Of a stretch of 64,000 nt of DNA, positions 38,548 through 50,000 are shown piece after piece. The DNA is from Triops longicaudatus (lineage: Eukaryota; Arthropoda; Branchiopoda; Notostraca; Triopsidae). Where the stretch lies: NCBI GenBank assembly GCA_022885665.1, contig JAGQDJ010000119.1, forward strand, positions 62,001 to 126,000, given 5' to 3'. The notes beneath the pieces are model-generated. The model was not told the DNA's origin. It did no database searches and saw only the letters and a program-made list of their open reading frames with translations. Numbering within the stretch: position 1 is the stretch's first letter; every line of letters starts with the position of its first letter. Both the position numbers and the translations under genes were made by a program.

Positions 38548-38647
38548 GATAAGGTTTCTGATCTTAAAGTACCTGCACTTTTTATTGTAAATAATAACGA
38601 AATAAGAAAGATAAGGTATCTGGTCTTAAAGTACCTGCACTTTTTTA
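38548..38647. repeat. Two-copy tandem duplication, 61-bp period
   Basis: The segment AGATAAGGTTTCTGATC and its continuation to CCTGCACTTTTT recurs 61 bp later with two changes (copies start at 38,548 and 38,609). It is a recent local duplication in non-coding DNA. Confidence 0.8.
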
Positions 38648-39676
38648 TTATTAGGTGATGAAAGATGAAAGACAGCAATGTTGATGAAAGATAGCAATGA
38701 CTTTTGCTCACATTATTGAATATAATTAAAAGGAAATAATGTATATAATATAATTATAATTAAAATAAAATTCCTTAGATGATATAAGAGTATAGAACAA
38801 TAGCAGAAAAGTCTGAAAAAAATGAAAACTTGCCATAATTTAGTACACACAGAATCTGAGGGCAAACAGCGATGAATTTTTGTCACTTTTCTTACAATAA
38901 AATGTGAACTCGCAATCGTAGGTCAGTAACTTGCAGCTGGGCTGTTGATGGTTTTCATCACTTTTGCGAAAATTGAACGTGACCGTGTTTACTATGAAGA
39001 CGTTTTATTTGATCCCTTTCTTATCCAGATAAGAAAAACTGGTGTTAGTTACTGACTCCAAACATAGCAACGTTCAATTCGCATACATAGCGGCATTGGC
39101 CAAAGCGGTCAATACGACGTGCTAATGACACCCATGTGCGTTGGTTTAAAGACCAACCATACTTTTCGTAGAAGAACCAAATCCCCTTGGAGCTTTGATA
39201 AGATAAGGTGGTCTCGTACACACTTGCTCGTATTACAATTTAGGGCTACTTATTGAATCTGACTTTTTGAACTTCTAATCTGACTAGAATGCTCCGTCTT
39301 ATGGTTTAAGTCAGCTTAAAAATCGTTCTCCTTTCAAAAGCTCTTCCATTGGATGCCCCACCAAGCCGAATGGCACAGTTTATTTAGCATTCAAGAAAAA
39401 GTATTCGCGAGTTTCCAGTGCATTAAACCGGCTTTTGCAGTCAGGTTGGTGTAGCATATATAGCCTCCAGTTCCTCTCCATAACCGTGACTGCTTCCCCT
39501 TTCGTTCACTCATAACAACATTCTCTCCGATCATCGTTATTATCGCCTTCCCATTGTGTACCATTCGCATCGTTCTGCCGGCGCTGGTAAGCGTAGCATT
39601 ACCTGTATGCTACACTGCACGTTCCTAAAGGAAGAACAGGTAGGACACCCAAATAATGGGCGCAAAAGGGGGAGTG

Positions 39677-39684
39677 TATATAAG
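39677..39684 (+). promoter_or_regulatory. TATA box candidate for nesprin N terminus B
   Basis: TATATAAG preceded by GGGGGAGTG, 207 bp upstream of the ATG at 39,884, leaving room for a start site near 39,710 and a leader of about 170 bases. Up to three short upstream ATGs lie in that leader. TATA-like 8-mers are frequent in AT-rich DNA, so the position rather than the match supports it. Confidence 0.35.
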
Positions 39685-39883
39685 AAAGAAAGGAAAATGA
39701 AAGGAAGGACTGTAACAAAGTGAGGAAAAAAACCCACGCAAAAAGGGCTGGCCTTAAAAGTGTGAGGAGAGAGCGCACCGCGTTTTCATGAATTCACGTC
39801 AGTCGAGTCGCAACATTCCAACATTTAACGTATGCATCCCTCCGAAGTACTTTTAACTGACGAAGTGCTCAAGTGAAGACGCA

Positions 39884-41063
39884 ATGGAAAGCAGTAGTCC
39901 AGGCAAGCCGCCTAACGCGGATCTTTCGGGTCGCTCATCATCTCGATCGCCCTCGCCGTCGAGAACGCGAGTCAGCCTGCAAAATCGGGTCGAATTTTTT
40001 GAAACGGTATGGACAACCGCACCAAAAAGCCGATCACTTTCCATAGAAGGGTCAGGGGAAACAACGTGGGAAAGGAGTGAAGCGATCGAAGCCGCAAAGC
40101 GCCAAGAAATGACCTGCGATACAATAGAGCACGGTCCTGCGCAAACGCAAAACTTTCCGGGATTTCTCGAGACTATGTTACAGGACAACACTGTGCGTCC
40201 CTCCGGACAAGTGTCAATATCCACGTGGGCGGAACGGAGCGAAGAACCGTCCGTAATACACACTCTTACCAGTCCCAGAAAATCGGTAACTAGTACCACT
40301 GTCGAAGGTGGCGGACCCGGCGAAACTAAAATTCGTACCATAATTACTACCGTAACCGATTCTGTCAATACTTTCGAAGCTCCGTGGCGATTAGCTGCCA
40401 GAAGGCGGAGTTCGAGTTCTAGCAACACCGCTGTTGGCGCTGAGCAGTTGGCAGAATCTGTGCAAACTTATCGTGTGGAAAGTCCCACGACTCCCACCGC
40501 AGCTTTATCCAAGTACCAAGAATGGCGACGACGGCAAGAACAACAGTCCCCTCAACAATCGGAAGTAACAATCGTGGCTTCACCAGACGTTGATGTCGCC
40601 CCGTGGAGACGTAAACATTCCACTCCGAAAGCCGCTCCTCATCGGCCCTCGGACGCTTATACAATGAGTTCAGCCTCGCCTTTGGGTTTTGTCGTTTCAA
40701 GCACACAATCTCGAAAACAATCAACAGGTTCCTCGGTGTGTGATGTCCCAGATGCGGCGATGCAAGGCGGAGAGGCTTCCCCAACCCACAGGAGGCCGTC
40801 TGTGAGAGAACCTAGCGGCTCCGAGGGCGATAGCGTGAGCAGTTCTTACAGACTGCCCTCATCCGTGTCTTCTGTAACGTCGCCGGCGTATTCCACGTCG
40901 TCAGCCTCTTCGGCCGAACGGGGTGATCGTCGGAAAAGTTCGACGTTGCAGGGCGAATGGTACCACGAATACCGTAGCGCGACGTTGGGACACGGCGTAG
41001 TCAGGCTCGATACTTTTAAAAACGTTACCGGCCAGTATGATACGCACATTATGGAAATTAAAG
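39884..41063 (+). CDS. SYNE1: Nesprin alternative N terminus B, disordered head
   Basis: A 1,180-bp first coding exon giving 393 residues, very rich in Ser, Thr, Pro, Arg and Gly, so probably disordered. Basic-Ser clusters of the type favoured by basophilic kinases recur (ARRRSSSSS, HRRPSVRE, DRRKSST). A hydrophobic patch, RVEFFETVW, stands out near residues 35-43, and GEWYHEYRSATLGHG near the end is less repetitive and may be a binding segment. The donor ATTAAAG/GTAACT ends in phase 1. Joined to the exon at 42,830 it reads EIK-D-EQERVQKK, giving the DEQE start typical of nesprin CH1. Reading past the donor meets a stop at 41,147-41,149, so a short unspliced form is conceivable. Confidence 0.82.
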
Positions 41064-44000
41064 GTAACTCTCACCCTATGGCCAATAGAGATTTCGGCGT
41101 TGGTATTTGTAGACTGGCGTTGGGTACCGCGCAAATAGCGTTTTACTAGTTTTCCTATCGATTTCCTTGTCTGTCGCCGTATATACTCGAATGCAGAACA
41201 ATCGGTCACGCAAAGTTAGCTTTGAATGTCAGAAACAAAACAAGATGACGTGAAGTAAAAATTTGTGCATTTATGTTGCAAAACGCTGCACATTTTTTTG
41301 TTTGAGAAACTCATTAACGCTTTACCACGATACGTTCTTTGGCAATACAGGGACGAATAGGTATCCGAAATGCAGAGAGAAACGAAAGAAAGTAAGGAAG
41401 AACCAAATGGATGATAGTACCGTGCAGTAAAGAGAAAAAACTAAAAACTGACATTTAATCATTCTAAGCTCGCGCTAAGCTTGCTTTGCATATGCGTTTC
41501 GTGCCAAGCCGTACTATCTTACTTGCATGCAATGCGGTCAAGCTGTAAGAACAGTAGGCCATGGTAACCTAATACCACCCTGCTACGACAATCTTGGATA
41601 ACTGCTTATCTGCCGTCATGTAAATATTAGTGCAATATTGGATTTCTTCATACTAATCAACTGGAGATGGCAAATAGTACAATAATGGGACGCTGGAAAG
41701 AAACAGGGACTTGTTTCTTGATTCAGCCTTGAAAGATGAACATAAGCAACATATCGTATTCAAACAGGAGGAAGAGGATGTCGTACTTTCCTTTTATGCC
41801 AAATATGGCGTGCGTTAAATATATGTATTACCATATGCACGCAGAGATAAATTTTTACCGAGAAGCGAGTAGGTTTAAAAGCCGGAAATAGACTTAAAAG
41901 TGCACCGAATATCGGTGCTTAACAATAACGAATCCTTTGTGAGTTTGGGGTTTATCATTCATGGGTTCGTAACCTTGTTTTTCTCACGATCCAAGATTTC
42001 ATTTAACCACAAGTGATCGATTCCGGTCAATATGCCAAGCAACTCTACGTCTTGCTGTTGTTGATTTTGTTTGCTTTTCTTCTTTAAATCACCGGATTTC
42101 GTATACCTGTCATCGGAGTTCACCCAGCCTGACCTTTTCGCGAAATTTGTCATCAAAATGACAGATGACTTTCTGTATCATGAAAGCCGGTTTAAGATCG
42201 AGCCTGGCAACAGCTATAAGGCTAGGATGCAAAAGACCAATATGAAGTACCTAAGAAAACTTGTTACCGTGAAAAAGTGTCAGTTTTACAGCGTGATCCA
42301 TTCGTCCTTGTACAAGGAAAACGGTATATTGTCTCTTATTGTAGTCCGATTTCTTACAAAAAAATATGTCCATAACCATCCTCGGGGTAGCGTATGCATA
42401 TTGAATGTCCTAAGCATCTTTTCCATGCAAAACGATTACCTTCATTTGAATTCAGCGTTTCTGTTTTAAAATACTTAGTTGTATTCTTGTACTTAAATAT
42501 TTATTTTCTTAAATTGCTGTATTTACGTCAGAAATAAGTCGAAGTGAATTCTTCAAAGTCAAGGCACAAAAGAACATCTTTGCATTAAAGAATGGCTGAA
42601 TGGTTGGTTGGTTCGAAACGATACTCTTGAAACTTTCAACTATTGGGCGTCTGAAGATAACAAACATAATGGGCTTGATTAATTACAAAAACATTGATAC
42701 ATAATAGGGTAAACTACAGGATTTGTAATGCACAGGCTGATGTCCTTAAAAGCTTATATTGTTGATTTGTGTCATTTCCGTGTCTGCGTATTGATCTTCA
42801 ATAATGTTGTCCTATGGCTTCATTCCCAGATGAGCAAGAGCGCGTGCAGAAGAAAACGTTCGTGAACTGGATCAACTCGTACCTCGCGAAGGTAAGCTAA
42901 TCGCACCTTATTGACTAATGTTTTTGTGGAATCCTCCTAATACGCAATCACGTTAATGACTGTTTTCCCCACCAGCGAGTTCCACCGCTTCGGGTAGACG
43001 ACTTGATCGAGGATCTGAAGGATGGCACCAAGCTCTTGGCCTTATTAGAAGTTCTCTCGGGAGAAAAATTGGTAATGTGAAAATTAAATACGTTTGATTC
43101 CAACACGTAACCAAAAACTTCTGTTTGCGCGTTTTACAGCCCACCGAAAAGGGTAAAGTCCTCCGGAGACCACATTTTTTAAGCAATGCAAATACAGCTT
43201 TACAATTCTTGCAGAGCAAACGAGTAAGCACATATTCTATTGATTCATAATCTATTGATTACTAAGCCTTATCTTGGTTTTCTTTTTCCACAGATCAAAC
43301 TAGTAAACATCAATTCATCAGATTTAGTCGACGGCAGGCCTCCAGTAGTCTTAGGCTTAATTTGGACAATTATTTTGTATTTTCAAGTAAGTCTCGCACT
43401 TTTTTCTTTAACACTGAATGCAAATAATTTGTACAGGATATTGTACGTGTTTCTGTATAATAAAGAATAATACGATTTTTTTATTTGCGTTGTGTTCGCA
43501 AGCTGCGTTCACGGACCGTAAGCCCCGTAAGCCTTGTACGTAGCAGATTGTACAAACTGTAAAAAATAATGCACTATGTACTTTTATCTCTTCATGATTC
43601 ACTTTTCTCTAAAATTCGGCATAGGCTTTCGCCTATTGCAGGCATGATATACCTTTTATGTTATTGATCCCTGCGAGCTTAAATAAAGTGGTGCTTGCCT
43701 TTGTAACAGATTGAAGAAAATACGCGTGTTTTGGAGCATTTGGGACACCGCTTGGGCGGTAGTACTAGTAGTCTAGATAGCCTGGGTCAGCGAGGTTCCC
43801 CTGTTTCAAGCCATGGAGCCCCTGGCAGCCAAGAAATCAGCGAGCGAGCTCATGCACGAGATCGTAGCTCCGTGCCTGTTACTGGAGCACGTAAAGCTTT
43901 GTTACAATGGGCGCAGAACTCCATTACGAAGTAAATCCATTTTCGAGCCCTAATATTGTAAGCACTGTATTAAAAATAATATATCTCACACTCTTTCAAG

Positions 44001-47000
44001 GAAAACGGGCGTGGAAGTCCGTGATTTCGGGGCAAGTTGGCGTGATGGCATGGCCTTCGTGGCTATCGTCAACTGTATTCAGCCCAATACTTTGAACGTG
44101 GATGCTTTACGGCAAGCGTCCAACCGAGAACGTCTGGAAGCGGCGTTTACGGCAGCTGAAAACGAATTGGGAGTAACTCGGTTACTCGATCCCGAAGATG
44201 TTGATGTAGCGAAACCGGATGAAAAATCTATCATGACTTATGTAGCGCAGTTTTTGCACCAGTACCCAGAACCAGGAACCGAGCGTAGCCGAGTACGTTT
44301 TTCTCTATTGTAGTTTATTTCTAGAATTTAGTGGAGCTAGCAATTATATAACAGTTTTGCATTTGGCGTGCTCTGTATCTTGCTTGTTAATCGATTTTTC
44401 GTTTTGTAGCCTCAGGTATCCCAGACCGGAAGCTTTGAAGCAGAGATGAATAATTTCGTCGCATGGTTAAACTCGAAGCAGAGCCACGTCCTGCAATTGA
44501 CCCAAAAGCGCACTGTGGAGTACATGGTATTTTTTTTTTTTTTTATAATTGCAAAATTTTGCGAGTACTCACCCAAGGCCATTTTTGTTATGTTGCACAA
44601 CGCAGGAAGTGAAAAAGCTGCAAATAGAATTTGACAGCAAGCTGTCGACTTTGGATAGAATTCGGCAATTCGTGCATTCACCCATGGGATCGAGTGTGAG
44701 CGACGAAAACTGGCAGGAGATCGAAACAGCCTGGCAAACGCTGGAACGCGAAATTCGCCACCTAATCTACACGCAAGACGTCAATCTCCCGGGAGATTTA
44801 GGTCGTGTGGCGGAATGGATACAAAATGCCGAAAATCTTATTCAAAATGATGACGTGCCTCCTATTTTCGATGATGAGGCAGCGAATCGTCTGCAAATGA
44901 GCATTGAGCAACACAAGGCCTTCTTTAGTGACTTGCCTGCGATTCAGGCCACGTTTGAAACCGCTCTCCAGTTGCCCGTCGCTCGTGAGGTTCCTCAGCA
45001 ACACCTTGAAGACTTGAACCTTCGCTTGCGAGCCATTCCGGATTTGGCTCACAAAAGAGCTGCACGTCTCAAATTTTTGGAACACAAATGCTGCATTGTT
45101 GCCTTTCTGGCCCTTACGGAAACGAAGCTCAAGGGTTGGTCCGTCAAATACGGCTCGGAGGATAAAATCCTTCAAATGCTGGAACAGTACAGAGCTTTTG
45201 TCTCCCGTAACAAGGTGTTCCAGGAATTCGACAAAGCTTATAAGGAAATGCAGATTGTAGCGGAAGAGTACAAGCACACGATCAAATTAGGTATTTTTTA
45301 TTATAAAATTAGACAAGAATTTGAGTTCTGGAAATAATTGTTGCTTATATTTCTTTTTATATCTTGTAATAGATAATAAAGAGACGATGGACGTCGACCA
45401 GTTTATATACAGTACGGGCGATCGCTGGAAGCGTGTGTCAACCGAACTGCGATGCGTTCAGGGCATGCTGGAAGAGGTCGTCAGTTTCTGGAGGAAATGG
45501 AACGGCACTTTGCCTGTTTTTGAGCAATGGTTGATGGAAGCGTGCACGAAATTGGATTTGCCTGAGGATGACCGCATCGAATACTTCCAAGACCTTGGTG
45601 CCTGGAAGGAGAAATACAATTTGCTAACTGACAGCTCCACTTTTTTGATCGCGACTTGCGAACCTTCACTAGCAGAAGAAGTCCGACAGAAATATATGCA
45701 TTGTACGCAGCTTTGGGAGCAGCTATTTAACGTAAGCCTTTTTTTTTTTTTTTTTTTTTAATTTAGCGCCATTTTCGAGATGTCCAGAAGAGCCAGTTTC
45801 AGTTTTTAAGTAGCTTTCTGTTATTTTTATATAAATAACTGGCTGACCACTAGTATTTATTTTCTATTTTGTCATTTTAATCTTATCGTATTTTTAATCG
45901 ATTTTGCTATAATTTCTGCGTATTATTTCGATAATCTATGTACTAATTACGTTTATTTATTTCTACAGCGAGTGAGGCAGTATTTGGAAGGCGGAGATTT
46001 GCTGCGTCACCGAAGAGAATACAAAAATATTCTCGAAAGCTTGGTACAATTTGTAGCACGAGTGGATACTTTATTAGCCACGCCTCAGCAATGCGAGTTC
46101 CAAGCTATGAAACATTACATCGAAGAATTACAGGTAAGGTCAAAACGGGAGCATTCTTTAACAAAATTAACTTGGGTTTTTCTTTCAGAGTCTCAATGGC
46201 AACGTCGATTACATGGAGCAAGAATTGAAAAATATGAGCCGACACTTCCAAGCTATGGTGCAGTGTGTTTCGCACGACGAAGTCGATCGTATGAACCAGA
46301 CTTTGAAGCAACAGAAAGACAACCTAATTCGCGTCCGAGCCCAAATGGCTGCCAGAATTCAGCTATGGAACCAACTAGCTATCCAGCAAGAAGCTTTGGA
46401 GAGAGGCTTACTCGAAACTGAAGCTTGGGTGCAAGAAGCTGAGCAATTCTTAGCGGGAATAAGTTGCATCGGTGGCTTGGAAGACACGCAAGGGCAATTA
46501 GAGCGCCACCAAGCGTTTTTCGCTCGTTTGGTCTACTACCAGTCTTCGTTGCAGAGCAAAAGCCACATTTTCCAGAGTATAGCGCGCATCGTACCGAGTG
46601 ATGTAACACTGGCAACCGAGCCGATGTTGGCCCGTTTGGCTGCACTAACTGGCGAGTTCAGCGATTTGTGCCAACGAGTGCAAGAATGGGAGAAGAAGTT
46701 GAGCAGCGGAATTCAGTACTGGCAGTACTACCAGGATAGCTTGAGAACTATGACAGCTTGGCTCCAACGTGCTGAAGCCCTTTTAGCCGACCGGAATATT
46801 GACAACAGGCAAACAGCAGAGCTGCACAAGGTAAATTGTTGCAATCTGCCTAAAGAAATCATCTTAAATTATAATTGCTTTCTTACGTCGTAGGAATTTT
46901 TCTTGGCCATGGACGATAGCCTCTTAGCGAATCTTAGTCAATCTGCGCAGGATTTGCAAAACTGGCTTCCCGAAGAACGCAGAACCATTATCCAGGAGTC

Positions 47001-50000
47001 TTTTGACCGAGCTCGCGGACGATGGGAGCGAGTAAAGCAGATTGCCCCATCTCATTTGGTCAAGTTAGAGTTCCGATTGCAAGAAGAGAACTGGCTTGAC
47101 TGCTACAAAGAACTGGAAAAGGAACTGGATGCTGAAATCTTATTGTTTGGCAAGCAAGTGAGCTGTCAGACGCTTTTGGAAAAACACCAAGTAAAGCCTT
47201 TAGATAAATCCCTTGAAAGAACTCCTGTGTAATCGACATGTGTTTCGTGTAACGAACGTAGGAATGTTTTCCGAATGGCCCTATAGTTCGCGCGGCAGAG
47301 GAGAGTTTACGCGAAATGGCTCGTCTTTCAGAGCTTTACAGCCAACAAGTGCCTCACGATACTGGCCTCTCTCAATCTTTGGGTGTAATCGGTACACAGT
47401 GGGAAGTCTTGCTGAAGCGTGCCCAAGCCTTCGAGTCACAATTGTTGACTATTCCTCAACAATGGCATGAATATGAGCAAAAGTAAGCCAGTTTCTCCGC
47501 ATTTTACTTTACGAAAGGTTTAAAGCTTTTATAATGCTTTCCTGCTTAAGAATTTAGGATCAAGTAGCCGTAAAAGTCATTGCGTTGTTTCACATTATAA
47601 ACCGTCGTCTGAAATTCACAGGTTTGCAGAGATGATTTCGTGGATGGGATCTGTTGATGCCAGTATAGCCAAGATCACCAATGGTGCCGATTCAGCCGAG
47701 AATTTCGATAAAATCAGAGACGATTTCCAAGTATGTTCATTTCATTATTATCACTTATTTCTGTGAATAACGTGTAATTTTCTTTAAGGACGCAGCTATG
47801 CAATTATTGGTAGCATTTTTTTTAACCTTTAACGACAAGTTTGATATTAACATATCTTTTTCTTCCCAATATAGGATATATGCAAGGATGTAGACTCGCG
47901 ACGTGAAGACATGAAATGGCTAGTACAAACCTTGGATGCTTTAATCACTCACCGGCCCGAGGACGAAATTGCTCGAGAGCAATCTCGTTTAGAAGCGCTA
48001 ATCGCGCGTTACAAGTCTTTAGTGCCTTCCATTGAATTAACGATGGTCCGTGCTGATGTTTTAACGAAATGCTATACTTGTCGGGAAGAAACTAGGAGAG
48101 TATGTACCGTCTTGGAAGAAGTGTACAAAAGCAGCAGCCACGATTCGTATCCAGATAGTCTGGGCACTCTAGAAGCCTTAATCGAGCAGCAACAGTTGGT
48201 TTTCCAGCAATTGGAAGACCAGCGTACCAGTATTTTGGCACTAATTCAGCGCGGCAAGGACCTCCAACGCCATCAGTCCGCACCGGAATTTATGGCTGAA
48301 GAAGTCCAGGCTCTCGAAAATGCCTGGAATATGGCCCAGAAAGCAGCCAACGAAAAATTGAAACATTTAAAGAGTAAGTCGACTGCTAATTTCGTCTCAC
48401 ACGAAACTCACCCTCTTCTGCGCGACTCTAGATTCACAGAAATTGTGGACCGACTACCAAGATCAGAAAGATGAAATTATGGCCTTATTGGAGCAAGCGG
48501 AAGCTGAGCTACAGAGAGTGTATTCTCGCGTTGATCCATTGGAAGTGGCAGCGGAATTGCGGGCCAGACATGAAGCTAGTGTAAAGCTACGAGAAGCTAC
48601 CCAAGACATGTTGAAACGTCTGCGAGAACTTTTGGAAGGCTTGACTCAAGTGACAGGTCCTGATCACAGCAAAGATTTGGTTGAAGAGGTGAGTTTTCGG
48701 GTTCCTTCATTTTTTTATTTCTATTAAACAAAATCCGTTTTTTTGTTTGATTTAAGTTTTTGTACAAGTGTCACGTTGAACGAGTATTTTGAAAATTCTT
48801 CCATAGGTCCGTTGCATTGAGCGGCGAATTGAAGCAATCCAGAATTTGCACCTAGAGAAGATCACATCACTAGAGCTCTTTAGTGACAAGCTGAAGACTC
48901 TGTTGGCTGAAGTTGATAGTGTGCGTTCTTGGCTTCAGCAAGCGCAAAAACTCCTTCAGCAACTCTTGACCATGAGCCTTTCTCCTGATGAACGTGTCCT
49001 CCGCACCAAGGAGCTTCAAGCACAGATCCTACAAAAAATGACTATTCTCGAGCGTTTGGAGAAAGAAGCTTTGCTTATGGTCAATCAAGAAGCCTCGCCT
49101 TCGTCTCAGGATGTAGTAGATACGACACCTGTAACAGCGTCGACGGCCAGTGTGTTGGGCTTTGATGTCGGAGCTCTTCGTTCAGCTATTGCCAGCATGC
49201 AAGAGACCGTCGAAGAGCAAAGCACGGCCGTTGAACAAGACTACCATCGCTGGAAAGTATACACTGGAGAGGTGGAAAAAGTCAAGCCTTGGATTGACGA
49301 TGCAGAAGGCAAACTCATCTCGGGGTTACCCAAGCCCTCCACTCTGCAAGATGCGCAAAACCTTCTGCAAACTGCGCAGGTGAGAACTCAAGCAACTGTA
49401 ACCACGCTTTTTGCTATTACTGATTACCTGTTCGCCGCTTTTACTATTTATTTACTTCTTTGTAATTATTGCCCTCAAAACTTACAGGCTTTCGAGGCAG
49501 AATGTCAGCAACAATTGCTTCGTCTGCAAACAATGTCTACGCAGTGTCAAGAAATGAAGAATCCTGGCCAAGCAAACGACGAGGTAGAAGCTCTTCATGC
49601 AAGATGGGCGGGTATCCACGATTCGGTTGCATCTCAACTGCAAAGAATGCAATTCCTTCAAACTGCTTGGGAAGGTGTGATTAACAAAATGGATACCATC
49701 GTAAACTGGCTTGATGGCGTCGAAAAGGAACAAGAACAATTGAGCCGAATCTCAACAACTTTAAGTACCTTGGAAAAACAACTGGCAGACCTCAAGGTTT
49801 GAGAATGGATTTTTGCAAAACTTTTAACTATTGGAATCTCCCCTCTTTTATTTCTCTTTTTACTCATCCCTTTTACTTCTCAGTTATTCTTTTATTATCT
49901 CTATTTTTATACCTCATTTCTTCCTTTTTGGTGTCTCGTTTCGTTCTAACTTTTCAACGGAGTGAAACATAGAGAATTAAAATCGGTCATGTTTCAGGAA

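Larger units (their letters stand above)
34743..39883. other. Non-coding stretch between nesprin N termini A and B
   Basis: No exon with recognisable homology is seen in these 5.1 kb. A tandem duplication lies at 38.5 kb. TATA-type boxes in GC-rich flanks at 38,117-38,124 (TATAAAAA) and 39,677-39,684 (TATATAAG) could start the transcript carrying N terminus B. The latter is 207 bp before that start codon. Confidence 0.5.

Noticed and set aside
39853..40428. 191-codon minus-strand frame opposite nesprin N terminus B
   Set aside because: It is the antisense shadow of the Ser/Arg-rich plus-strand exon, which has the better start, splice phase and continuity.
42158..42469. About 104-codon frame in the first nesprin intron
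   Set aside because: AT-rich, no recognisable domain, no splice or promoter context of its own; probably a chance frame.
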